A DNA stretch of 64,000 bases, taken from the NCBI RefSeq assembly GCF_900112085.1, contig NZ_FOJY01000007.1, forward strand, positions 35,058 through 99,057, given 5' to 3'. Within the stretch, counting starts at the first letter, position 1; each line of letters begins with the position of its first letter. Below are positions 56,146 to 64,000 of the stretch, one piece after another. The notes below the pieces were generated by a model, which did no database searches, was not told the DNA's origin, and saw only the letters and a list, made by a program, of their open reading frames with translations. The position numbers and the translations under genes are program-made. The stretch is from Acetitomaculum ruminis DSM 5522 (lineage in GTDB: Bacteria > Bacillota > Clostridia > Lachnospirales > Lachnospiraceae).

Positions 56146-56781
56146 TTACAGTAAGTAGGCATCCTCCCGAAAAAAAGGAGTAAGAATAATATAAAAAAGC
56201 ATAAGTCCAAACCAGGCTAAAAACATATAGGGAATAAAACTTATATAGATATTTTTATAAAGCATATAAACCCCACCTAATATAACTCCTAAAAGGCTTC
56301 CCCAAAAAATAAAAGGACTTCTTTTTCTTTTTACTTTAACAGGGCAGTGGTCTAAGAGAATAATGCCGGTACTTTCGGCAAGTTCTATGGCACTTTTTGA
56401 AAAATAGGAATTTGTCATAACTACACCCACATCACAACCATAGTATTCCATTCCGGCATAAACTTCCTGAACAGCCTTGTTTCCCACATATCCACTGTAG
56501 TATTTACATTGAATGGCATATTTAAGCCCCTTTTTAGTAGCCAATACATCGACTCCCTGGTCTCCGATAGCTACAGTGACATCAACATTTTTAAAGCCGT
56601 TTCGCCTTAAAAGTTCTGCGCATACATATTCATAGGCATAGCCATCCTTTGCCTTTGGAACTCTGAAACCAAATATTTGTCCGTATAGCCATTTTAAAGG
56701 AATAGAGAGCAGGTCAAGTAATTTAAAGGTTATTTTTAACAAGGTAAATATAATTTGAAAAGGTAACAATAGTAAACCCAT
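56146..56781 (-). CDS. Membrane-bound Mrr-like nuclease domain protein
   Basis: 211 aa. An N-terminal amphipathic/hydrophobic stretch (residues 1-35), a restriction-endonuclease-like domain and two C-terminal membrane helices. The nuclease core has GDQGVDVLATKKGLKYAIQCKYY, the D-x(n)-QxK arrangement of Mrr_cat proteins, and NKAVQEVYAGMEYYGCDVGVVMTN. Catalytic Asp, Gln and Lys are all present. Mrr-type domains cut modified or foreign DNA; a membrane-bound form beside pilus genes could act on DNA entering the cell, but this is speculation. It is the last gene of the pilus-like operon, 19 bp after pilT. Confidence 0.8.
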   Translation of the reverse strand: MGLLLLPFQIIFTLLKITFKLLDLLSIPLKWLYGQIFGFRVPKAKDGYAYEYVCAELLRRNGFKNVDVTVAIGDQGVDVLATKKGLKYAIQCKYYSGYVGNKAVQEVYAGMEYYGCDVGVVMTNSYFSKSAIELAESTGIILLDHCPVKVKRKRSPFIFWGSLLGVILGGVYMLYKNIYISFIPYMFLAWFGLMLFYIILTPFFREDAYLL

Positions 56782-56800
56782 TTTTTCTCCAGTCTAATAT

Positions 56801-57859
56801 TTATAATTTGATTTTTTTCTCCATCATTTCAGGATTTGAGGCATTTCTAAGGGCAGTTGCTCCGGTGATTTTTCCCTCTTTATAAAGGGTAAGAATACTG
56901 TTATCCATAGTAATCATCTGCTTATCCTGGGATGTTTGAATAGCGGAATCAATCTGATGAATCTTATTTTCTCTTATCATATTCCTGATGGCAGGAGTAA
57001 GAGTCATAATTTCAAATGCCGGCAGTATTTTTCCATCTACAGTTGGAAGAAGCTGTTGGGAAACAACTGCTCTTAGTACCATAGAAAGCTGAATGGCAAT
57101 CTGGTGCTGTTGGCTTGGAGGAAATGAGTCCAAAATCCTGTCAATGGTATTGGCTGCGCCAATGGTATGAAGGGTGGAAATAATAAGATGTCCGGTTTCG
57201 GCGGCAGTCATAGCCACGCTCATGGTCTCATAATCCCTCATTTCGCCCAACAAAATTACATCCGGACTCTGTCTTAAAGCAGCTCTTAAAGCTGTTAAAT
57301 AGCTTTCTGTATCAGATGAAATCTCACGCTGACTTACTATGGATTTTTTATGTCTGTGAAGATACTCTAAGGGATCTTCCAAAGTAATAATATGTTTTTG
57401 ACATTCACGATTGATTTTATCAATAAGGCAGGCCTGGGTAGTGGATTTTCCGCTTCCGGCAGGACCTGTTACCAAAATAAGACCTTTCGTCATTTTGGTA
57501 AGGTCAATAACACTTTCAGGAATACCAAGCTCCTTATGATCCGGCAGGGAAAAAGTAATTACTCTTATAACCGCAGAATCAGAACCACGCTGCTTATAGG
57601 CGCTGACTCTGAAACGGGAGCAGTTAACTATGGAAAAAGAAAAGTCATCATCCCCTTTTTTGTCATAGAGTTGTCTTTTTCTATTTCCGGCCAGTTCATA
57701 TATTTCATTTAAATAATTAAATGTATCCTCAGGTTTAAGCTTATCCTCACTATAGTGATACATCGTTCCCTTTAATTTGTATGTTAATGGAATACCGGCT
57801 ACTAAAAAGATGTCAGAAGCCCCTAAATCCACTATTTTTTCCAAAATTTCTTTAATCAA
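56801..57859 (-). CDS. pilT: Type IV pilus retraction ATPase PilT
   Basis: 352 aa. The N-terminal domain (LGASDIFLVAGIPLTYKLKG) and the ATPase part are those of PilT. Walker A is GPAGSGKST, the Asp box contains ITLEDPLEYLH, Walker B is VILLGEMRD, and the His box is LIISTLHT. PilT retracts pili in twitching motility and DNA uptake. No PilB extension ATPase or prepilin peptidase is seen in this window, so they must be elsewhere or be replaced. Confidence 0.92.
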   Translation of the reverse strand: MIKEILEKIVDLGASDIFLVAGIPLTYKLKGTMYHYSEDKLKPEDTFNYLNEIYELAGNRKRQLYDKKGDDDFSFSIVNCSRFRVSAYKQRGSDSAVIRVITFSLPDHKELGIPESVIDLTKMTKGLILVTGPAGSGKSTTQACLIDKINRECQKHIITLEDPLEYLHRHKKSIVSQREISSDTESYLTALRAALRQSPDVILLGEMRDYETMSVAMTAAETGHLIISTLHTIGAANTIDRILDSFPPSQQHQIAIQLSMVLRAVVSQQLLPTVDGKILPAFEIMTLTPAIRNMIRENKIHQIDSAIQTSQDKQMITMDNSILTLYKEGKITGATALRNASNPEMMEKKIKL

Positions 57860-57895
57860 GATTTTATTTCCTTTCCATAATACTATTAAAAATCA

Positions 57896-58363
57896 TTAAC
57901 TTCCCAACACATTTAAGGAATTGTCTTGTTTATATTCATTTGTGGAATTCGTTTGCCACTTGTATATGGTAAATAATTCTTTTTCACTGTCTTTTTTGGG
58001 ATAATTTACTTTTAGGGAAACCAATAAGGAATCATTCTCGCCAAAATCAACTGTAAAAGAAATATCTTCTCCTTCAAGCTTTACTTTATCAGAAAGTGAT
58101 TTTTCAAGTTTTTCATAATAATCAGAAATATTTTCGCTATCATTATAAGCTTTAAACAAGCTTTCATCAACGGATTTTAAAATATCCTGGGCTTTGGAGC
58201 ATGCTTCATAATAGTTATTGTAATTTATGGCGGTTTTTTTTGAAAGTTTGTAGTTGGAATTGGAGGTAATTATAGAAAGAGTCGCAAAAGTAACCATTCC
58301 AAGCAATGTAAGACTTATTAAAATAATACTGGCACCAAAGCCGTTAAATTTAAAGTTTGACAT
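57896..58363 (-). CDS. Pilus-operon membrane-anchored protein
   Basis: I place the start at ATG 58363 (product MSNFKFNGFG..., 155 aa), because GAAAGGA lies upstream; a TTG at 58378 is also in frame. One hydrophobic helix (about residues 9-31) follows a short polar start with FNGFGASIIL. The rest is polar and helical. Topology fits a pilin-like or PilX/GspK-like minor subunit, but the usual G-FxxxE processing site is not clear. The pilT gene follows by 36 bp. Confidence 0.7.
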   Translation of the reverse strand: MSNFKFNGFGASIILISLTLLGMVTFATLSIITSNSNYKLSKKTAINYNNYYEACSKAQDILKSVDESLFKAYNDSENISDYYEKLEKSLSDKVKLEGEDISFTVDFGENDSLLVSLKVNYPKKDSEKELFTIYKWQTNSTNEYKQDNSLNVLGS

Positions 58364-58381
58364 GTTTTTTCCTTTCAAAAA

Positions 58382-58834
58382 TTAATTAATGGTTTCCGGG
58401 ATATATTTTTGTACAGATAGAGAATAAACTTCAGAATCTTCAAATATATTTTTTATGGTAATAGAAGCCTTGGCCATTTTTCCAATATCATATTCATCCT
58501 GACTTTTTTCAAGATAAAGTACATAGGAGGCTTCTTTCTTTTTAATTATATTAAAATTTTTATCAAAATATATTTCATAGCAATTTTTATCAGCTTCCTT
58601 CATATCTGCTAATATGTCCACCCTTGACATATCACCTTTGGCATTTAAAAAGCATTCTGCATAGTTGGAAGCAATATTTGTTGCAAAGGTTAGTTCATCA
58701 GTGCTTTTACTAAGGGTATGAGCCTTTACAAAAAGCTCTATACATACTACTGCACAAAGAGAAAAAAACAATATTGAAATTGTAATCTCCATGAGAAAAA
58801 TCCCGGAGGAGGAATGTTTATTTAATTTTTTCAT
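58382..58834 (-). CDS. Type IV prepilin-like protein
   Basis: 150 aa. The N-terminus has a short polar leader ending in Gly, then IFLMEITISILFFSLC, with Glu at position +5 after the Gly. This is the type IV prepilin processing site. The C-terminal region has the mixed strand/helix character of pseudopilins. It is a probable minor pilin. It lies between two other membrane-anchored proteins in the same operon. Confidence 0.82.
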   Translation of the reverse strand: MKKLNKHSSSGIFLMEITISILFFSLCAVVCIELFVKAHTLSKSTDELTFATNIASNYAECFLNAKGDMSRVDILADMKEADKNCYEIYFDKNFNIIKKKEASYVLYLEKSQDEYDIGKMAKASITIKNIFEDSEVYSLSVQKYIPETIN

Positions 58835-58846
58835 AGGAATCTCCTC

Positions 58847-59323
58847 TTAATTAATGGTATTAATATATATTTTCTGACAAATATCCCCGAAAATACAATC
58901 TGCTTCAATAAGTCCCGATTCTTTCAATGAAAAATCCACAGACTGTCCTGTAAGTATTTTTTCCCCATCATTAGGGCTAAAATCAAGGCCTTTTTCCACA
59001 ACAATTTCTCTGACACAGTTGCTGTAGGAATATATATATGTTGAATAGATACTTTTTCCCTTTTCTTCATCTAAAACCAGCATGGAAATACCGTTTTTCT
59101 CCTTAAGATATATTCCATCCTTGACATTTAAACGCCGTACTTTCTGGGATATATAGGAAGAAAGGGTTCTTACATTATAGTCCTTATCCATTGTATTTAC
59201 CGTATTTTTATAAACATTTGCACCTAAAATAACCAGTAAAAAGGTTAAAGAGGCAAATAAGCCAAAAAGGACAAATACAAAAAGATGTTCAATTATATGT
59301 TTATGATTTCTTTCACTCATCAT
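58847..59323 (-). CDS. Pilus-operon membrane protein (possibly DUF4860)
   Basis: I place the start at ATG 59323 (or the next codon, 59320), because CTGGAGGA lies upstream; the open frame begins at 59347 inside the previous gene. One helix (about residues 13-35) is followed by an outer domain with RTLSSYISQKVRRLN and a beta-rich end. It resembles, from memory, the DUF4860 proteins found in Clostridial pilus operons; I could not check this. The start overlaps the end of the gene before it. Confidence 0.7.
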   Translation of the reverse strand: MMSERNHKHIIEHLFVFVLFGLFASLTFLLVILGANVYKNTVNTMDKDYNVRTLSSYISQKVRRLNVKDGIYLKEKNGISMLVLDEEKGKSIYSTYIYSYSNCVREIVVEKGLDFSPNDGEKILTGQSVDFSLKESGLIEADCIFGDICQKIYINTIN

Positions 59324-59663
59324 TAGTATTCCTCCAGTTTTTGGCAATTACGCTGTAAGAGGGCATTATATTTTTTCCAATGGGCTGATAATCAATAAAA
59401 TACTTATCAGTGTCATATACCAGTCCATAATTTTTTTCAATATATAAAAGACTGTCAGGATAAGATCCTTCCAAGGCATAGCACTCAACAATACTTCTTT
59501 TAAGAGCCTTTTCCAAAAGCTCCTTTTCATTGTCAGAGCTTATATTGCTAAAATATGAAGCTGAAAAAATAAATATTGTTACTAAAATTATGAAAGTAAC
59601 AGCAGGCAATGATATGAAAGATTTTATCAGTTTAAAATGATAATGTTTTTTAAATCTGTTCAT
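59313..59663 (-). CDS. Pseudopilin-like protein
   Basis: 116 aa with one N-terminal helix (about residues 14-36) and a short outer domain containing RSIVECYALEGSYPDSLLYI, a stretch often seen in small pilin-like proteins. There is no clear prepilin cleavage site. AGGAGG precedes the ATG. It lies directly after the PilC gene (8-bp gap) and overlaps the next gene, so it is translated in close coupling. Confidence 0.7.
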   Translation of the reverse strand: MNRFKKHYHFKLIKSFISLPAVTFIILVTIFIFSASYFSNISSDNEKELLEKALKRSIVECYALEGSYPDSLLYIEKNYGLVYDTDKYFIDYQPIGKNIMPSYSVIAKNWRNTNDE

Positions 59664-59671
59664 TTTACCTC

Positions 59672-60694
59672 CTAACCGATATTAGCCATTATTGCAACTA
59701 AAGGAAGCAGTACGGAAAGTAATATAAAACCTACAATTACAGATAAAATAATTACCAGTGTCGGCTCTAAAACAGAAATCATTTTATCAATGGAATTATT
59801 GGTTTCATCTTCATAGGATTTTGCAATTCTTTCCATAACTGTATCAATACTTCCTGAGGCAAAACCTATATCTATAAGCCTTATCTGGGTATTGGAAAAA
59901 ATCTTAGAGGTTTTAAGGGCATCTTTAAAGGATTCCCCTTCTTTTGTAAGGGAAAGACACTTATTTGCTTTTTGAAAAACCTTTGTATCCTTAACAAGTT
60001 CCAAAGCCATTTCCATACTTCTTTCAGTATCAAGACCACTGTTTAAAGAAAGGGACATGGCATTGGCAAAACGACCGGTAGCCATTTTTTCCTTGAAATT
60101 TTTAGTCAGAAAGAAATTTATAAAGGAGGTATTATTTCTTATATTTACTAAAAAGAAGAGCAGTAATAAAATAGCCGCCACTACGATAAAAAACACAAGG
60201 GATGTACCGTTTAAAAAGTTTCCTATACTTAAAAGTGTACTGTTTATGCCCTTCATTTCTGAACCTAATTGATTATATACTTTTTCAAAAACCGGAAGAA
60301 CCTTGGTTACTAGAACAAATATAACAATAATCATCATGCCAATCATAATAAAAGGGTAGGTTATGGCATTTTTAATATTTAAAAAAATGTTTTCTTCTCT
60401 TTGATAATAATTTGAAAGAGAGTTTAAAACTTCTTCAAGACTGCCTGTTTCTTCACCTATGTGAATCATATTTAACATATAATCCGGAAAGGAATCGGTA
60501 TTTTTTAAAGCTTCGTAAAAGCTTTCTCCTTCATCCAGTTTTTTATAAATTTCCGTAAAAAATTCTTTTAATGTATCAGTTTCAGCATCTTCCATCAAAA
60601 GGGAAATCCCTTCATAAATTGTTATTCCCGAATGTAATAAAAGGGCACACTGGGAAGAAAAATCTGATAATTCAACATTATTTAGCTGTTTCAT
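59672..60694 (-). CDS. Type II secretion / type IV pilus platform protein (PilC/GspF)
   Basis: 340 aa with two copies of the T2SSF domain, each with LLHSGITIYEGISLL / LNSGLDTERSMEMAL type sequences, and three membrane helices (about 115-135, 162-185, 307-332). MIHIGEETGSLEEVL and LIDIGFASGSIDTVM are the paired family motifs. It forms the inner-membrane platform on which the ATPase acts. It is second in the operon after the transglutaminase lipoprotein. Confidence 0.92.
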   Translation of the reverse strand: MKQLNNVELSDFSSQCALLLHSGITIYEGISLLMEDAETDTLKEFFTEIYKKLDEGESFYEALKNTDSFPDYMLNMIHIGEETGSLEEVLNSLSNYYQREENIFLNIKNAITYPFIMIGMMIIVIFVLVTKVLPVFEKVYNQLGSEMKGINSTLLSIGNFLNGTSLVFFIVVAAILLLLFFLVNIRNNTSFINFFLTKNFKEKMATGRFANAMSLSLNSGLDTERSMEMALELVKDTKVFQKANKCLSLTKEGESFKDALKTSKIFSNTQIRLIDIGFASGSIDTVMERIAKSYEDETNNSIDKMISVLEPTLVIILSVIVGFILLSVLLPLVAIMANIG

Positions 60695-60703
60695 AAAGAC
60701 CTC

Positions 60704-61693
60704 CTAATAAACATATTTTGTCTGGTAATCGCTTTTGTCTGCGGTGAAATCTTCAGGTTTTGTGGAAGTGGAACTGGAGGCCATAGTCGGATCCATAAGC
60801 TCCCAGCTTGTTCCATTAAATTTGATAATACCGTTTATCCAGCCGCTTTTTTGTGTATAAATACTTATCCAGGCGTGATAAATATCCCTTACATAGCCAA
60901 TTTCAAGTCTGGTAGGAATGCCCTGGACTCTTAAAACACAGGCAGTTAATGAAGCATAGTCAAAGCAGATTCCTTTTTTTAATGAAAAAATTTCATCAAG
61001 ATTTGGTATATAACCGCTTTGAACATTTTTTGCCTTGTCATAGTCGTATTCAAAATTGTTAATAATGTAATTATAGGCATTGGTTACAACGTCTATCTCA
61101 TCTTTGGCATTCTTGGTAAAATCCTTTGAAAGTTCAACACATTTAGTATTAGAGTTGAAGTTTACATATTTTGAAGGATATAAATAAGGACCGAATTCAT
61201 TTGTAATATTAACATCTATACTTGTGGCAAAAACCGTGGAATATTCGTCTTTCTGGATATTTTCAAATACTTTTATACCATAGCTTCCTGATTGGGAAGT
61301 AAGAGGGAAAACTTCATATCCGTCATTTTCCATGTTATAGGTATAAGTAATATTATTATTACCTGTAATCTGAAGCTTTACCTTTTCATTTGAGCCCTTG
61401 TAACTAATCATTATGTAACCTTCTGATGCGTTGGAATAATCGAGACTTACTGTTTCGTTTTCTTCTTTAAGCACATCACTGGCAGTAGGCACAAGGACAG
61501 TTACCTGACCATTATTATAGGAAACAGATTCATCCCCGTTTTCTTCTCCAGAAGAATTGCCTGGGCTAGAAGAGTTATTATTTTTATGCCATTTAGAATC
61601 ATTGCCAGGGGTTTTATTATTCTCAGTTTTCGTACAACTGCATAAAGCAATGGTTGCTATAATTATTGTAAGTATGATTTTTAATCTCTTCAT
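60704..61693 (-). CDS. Transglutaminase-like lipoprotein
   Basis: 329 aa. The N-terminus is a lipoprotein signal (IIIATIALCSC) with Cys20 as the likely lipid-attachment site. A Ser/Asn-rich linker and a beta-rich region follow. The C-terminal transglutaminase-like domain has KGICFDYASLTACVLRVQGI (Cys), DIYHAWISIYT (His) and WELMDPTMAS (Asp), so the triad is complete. Such domains act as proteases or protein cross-linkers at the cell surface. It is the first gene of the pilus-like operon; gaps to the next genes are only 9 bp. Its role with the pili is unknown. Confidence 0.85.
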   Translation of the reverse strand: MKRLKIILTIIIATIALCSCTKTENNKTPGNDSKWHKNNNSSSPGNSSGEENGDESVSYNNGQVTVLVPTASDVLKEENETVSLDYSNASEGYIMISYKGSNEKVKLQITGNNNITYTYNMENDGYEVFPLTSQSGSYGIKVFENIQKDEYSTVFATSIDVNITNEFGPYLYPSKYVNFNSNTKCVELSKDFTKNAKDEIDVVTNAYNYIINNFEYDYDKAKNVQSGYIPNLDEIFSLKKGICFDYASLTACVLRVQGIPTRLEIGYVRDIYHAWISIYTQKSGWINGIIKFNGTSWELMDPTMASSSTSTKPEDFTADKSDYQTKYVY

Positions 61694-62103
61694 TTCTTAC
61701 CTTTCCGGGAAAATTACTTTACTATACCTATAAGTATTTCGGCATGATTTCATTGCTTTTAACTTAAGCTCAAGAAATTACTCCCCCTAAGTGAAAAAGG
61801 TGGTGAGGACAACAAACTTGACTAAAAAACAGATATAGCTTAAATTTTAAATATGAATAAAAATTTGGACAAATTTAAAACTTTATTAATATATATAAGT
61901 TAAAATATATCAAGGAAATTGTGCCCTGTGAAAATAGTGACCTTTGTCCTATTTATAATATATCAGATTTATATTAATTCACCAACTATTTTTATAAAAA
62001 GACATTAAGTTTGTGAATTAGTTAATTATACTTAATGATTTTTCTGATTATTTTCCCTGATTAAAGGAAAATTAAAATTACTAAAATTTGGAAAGGAGAT
62101 ATT
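61694..62103. other. Divergent promoter region without a gene
   Basis: About 400 AT-rich bases between two divergent genes. They should hold the minus-strand promoter of the pilus-like operon and the plus-strand promoter of the glucosaminidase gene. I see CATTAAGT...ACTTAATG (62003-62038) as a possible operator and several TATAAT-like boxes (61954-61959 and TATACT at 62027-62032) but no convincing -35 partner. Confidence 0.45.
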
Positions 62104-64000
62104 ATGAAAAAGAGAATTATTAGTGTTGTACTTGCATTTTCGTTGGCAGTTGCCAATATTTTACCCGTGAACGCCCAATCTGATTTAACACCGGATTCAT
62201 TAGAAGAAACTGATACATTAAATGATGATAATAAAGTAGATACAAAACAAGAGGTAAATGAAGAAGATAATAATCAGATTAGTGATAAAGAAAAAGAACT
62301 TAACGCCCTTCTTACCAGTGCAAAAGAAGCTTTGAAAGAACTGGCTTCTCAAAAAGATATCATGGCATTGGTATATCTTACAGATTCCTATGATTTAAAA
62401 GAAAAACCGGATAGTTCATCAAATAGCCTTGAAAAGCTTACTTCAGGTGATACGGTTTTTATTAAAGATATTGAAATAAATGATGGCAAAATATGGTATT
62501 TTGTGTCTCATAACGATAAAAAAGGATACATAGAAAAAGCTTATCTTGCCTATTCTGATGAGGATTTTATAGCATTTGAAGATAAATATGTAACAGAAAT
62601 CAAAAATCTACTTGATACTTTATATGCTTTGGATGACGGGGTTTTATGTGCCAAGTCTTCAAATTACGCGGATATTGCCCAGTTTCCTTCAAGCTATCAT
62701 TCATATCTTAATGCCTTAAAAAAAGCTCATCCAAACTGGACTTTTGTTAAGCAAAATACCAATCTTAACTGGAGCAGTGTTATTGCAAATGAAAAAGGAG
62801 CAAAGAGTCTGGTACCAGGTTCGTATGTGGCAGCCTACAAAGATGGAGCTTACGGAAGCGGAGGCTGGTATTATGCATCTGAAGCAGCTATTAAATATGT
62901 AATGGATCCTAGAAATTATTTAAATGAAGACAGTATTTTTGCTTTTGAACTTCTTACTTATAACAGCTCCTATCAAACAAAAACAGCTGTTTCAAAGGTA
63001 CTTGCCAATTCCTTTATGAGTGGGGCTCTAAGAGATAATAAATCCATGACCTATGCAACAGCTTTTTATGAAATAGGAAAATCCCTTGGGGTAAGTCCTT
63101 TGTTTTTAGCCTGCAGGGTTTACCAGGAACAGGGGGCAGCCGGAACTTCACCACTTATTTCCGGAACTTATTCAGGATATACAGGTTATTACAATTATTT
63201 TAATATAGGAGCAAGCGGTTCAACAAATGCCCAGGTAATAGCCTCAGGACTTAGCTATGCAAAAAGACAAGGGTGGAACAGTGTTTATAAAGCCCTTAAA
63301 GGTGGCTCACAGATTGTAGCATCAAGTTACATTCTTGCAGGACAGGATACTCTTTATCTTCAAAAGTATAATGTAACCTCAAAGAATACTTATAATCATC
63401 AATATATGCAAAATATTTTTGCACCAATGAGTGAGGGAGCTTCAGAAAAAAAGGCATATATGAATACCGGTTCCATAAATAATACCTTTGTATTTAAAAT
63501 ACCGGTTTATAACAACATGCCTTCAAGTGCTTCACCTAAGCCTACTGAAAACACCTACAATTTAAAGTTTGACAGAAACGGAGGAGACCCTGATACAAGT
63601 AAATATTATATGTACTGGGTTTATGGTCTCAAATATGGTACAACTTATAAAGTTGCAAAATGCAATTATGTAAAATCAGGATATGACTTTGCAGGTTGGA
63701 ATACAAAAGCAGACGGTAGCGGAACAGCAGTTGCCGATCAGGGAAGTTTTAAAAACCTTACCAAAACCAATGGGGCTACGGTTACCTTGTATGCCCAATG
63801 GGTAAAGAAAGGATCTGGCAACACCTATACGGTTAAATATAAAATAAATGGTACTGGCACAGGCTCCATGTCAAATCAGAAGATAACCTATGGAAAAACA
63901 GCTAATTTAAAGGCAATAACTTTTTGCAGAACAGGTTATATATTTACCGGCTGGAACACAAAAGCTAATGGTTCCGGGAAAAAATATGGAGATAAGGCAT
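62104..64000 (+). CDS. Secreted glucosaminidase with B-repeats, cut by window edge
   Basis: The ATG at 62104 has GAAAGGAGATATT upstream, and the frame stays open to the window end (at least 632 aa). A signal peptide (FSLAVANILPVNA) is followed by an acidic linker and an SH3-like domain (about residues 95-155). The catalytic part (about 195-470) resembles Clostridial N-acetylglucosaminidases (HPNWTFVKQNT, YVMDPRNYLNEDSIFAFELL, CRVYQEQGAAG). It would cut the glycan strand of peptidoglycan. At least two InlB/Flg_new B-repeats follow (YNLKFDRNGG...GYDFAGWNTKADGSG and YTVKYKINGTG...GYIFTGWNTKANGSG). The C-terminus lies outside the window. B-repeats of the same type occur in the C1 protease at 3272. 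Confidence 0.88.
   Translation, partial: MKKRIISVVLAFSLAVANILPVNAQSDLTPDSLEETDTLNDDNKVDTKQEVNEEDNNQISDKEKELNALLTSAKEALKELASQKDIMALVYLTDSYDLKEKPDSSSNSLEKLTSGDTVFIKDIEINDGKIWYFVSHNDKKGYIEKAYLAYSDEDFIAFEDKYVTEIKNLLDTLYALDDGVLCAKSSNYADIAQFPSSYHSYLNALKKAHPNWTFVKQNTNLNWSSVIANEKGAKSLVPGSYVAAYKDGAYGSGGWYYASEAAIKYVMDPRNYLNEDSIFAFELLTYNSSYQTKTAVSKVLANSFMSGALRDNKSMTYATAFYEIGKSLGVSPLFLACRVYQEQGAAGTSPLISGTYSGYTGYYNYFNIGASGSTNAQVIASGLSYAKRQGWNSVYKALKGGSQIVASSYILAGQDTLYLQKYNVTSKNTYNHQYMQNIFAPMSEGASEKKAYMNTGSINNTFVFKIPVYNNMPSSASPKPTENTYNLKFDRNGGDPDTSKYYMYWVYGLKYGTTYKVAKCNYVKSGYDFAGWNTKADGSGTAVADQGSFKNLTKTNGATVTLYAQWVKKGSGNTYTVKYKINGTGTGSMSNQKITYGKTANLKAITFCRTGYIFTGWNTKANGSGKKYGDKA

Overview
The window comes from a low-GC Gram-positive bacterium, most likely a Clostridia member of the Lachnospiraceae type. 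Supporting signs are AT-rich DNA, strong AGGAGG ribosome binding sites, a CIRCE operator before groES-groEL, a YkpA-type ABC-F protein, SipW-type signal peptidases, a class B sortase, fibro-slime and SpaA-like surface proteins, and no sign of an outer membrane. The genus cannot be fixed from the sequence alone.

Left part (1-28600) is mostly core genome. It holds a truncated MFS transporter, ykpA (minus strand), a large secreted papain-like protease with seven BIG2 repeats, a hybrid PAS histidine kinase with a HAD phosphatase and a CPBP protease, gltB-gltD, a Cof-type HAD phosphatase, groES-groEL, guaB, an amidase, a GGDEF-EAL protein and purH. Good terminators separate most units.

28618-32956 is a compact Flp/Tad-like pilus operon behind a consensus promoter: a 58-aa pilin-like protein, a CpaF/TadA ATPase, a TadB/TadC-like membrane protein and five small membrane-anchored proteins, two of them only 35 and 49 aa. 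A tRNA-Leu(CAA) follows.

33283-56071 is a large surface-protein island. It begins with a beta-helix (Pmp-like) secreted protein. It then carries a SARP-family activator (winged helix plus BTAD, fused to a degenerate GGDEF-like domain), two SipW-type signal peptidases, a class B sortase, a fibro-slime/SpaA protein, two membrane- or wall-anchored proteins, and nine intact proteins with SipW-type or similar signal peptides (TasA/CalY/BsaA-like). Six of those form three alternating A-B gene pairs. Five promoters in this island share the same architecture: two TGTGAC hexamers 11 bp apart, then exactly 10 nt to a -10 box. This geometry is the one expected of SARP operators, and the only SARP in the window lies in the middle of the island. 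My reading is a SARP-controlled, SipW-processed extracellular fibre or matrix system. A decayed paralogue and a small family of hairpin repeats mark ongoing rearrangement.

56146-61693 (minus strand) is a type IV pilus-like operon: transglutaminase lipoprotein, PilC/GspF, several pilin-like proteins, PilT and a membrane-bound Mrr-like nuclease. The window ends inside a secreted glucosaminidase with InlB-type B-repeats (62104 onward).
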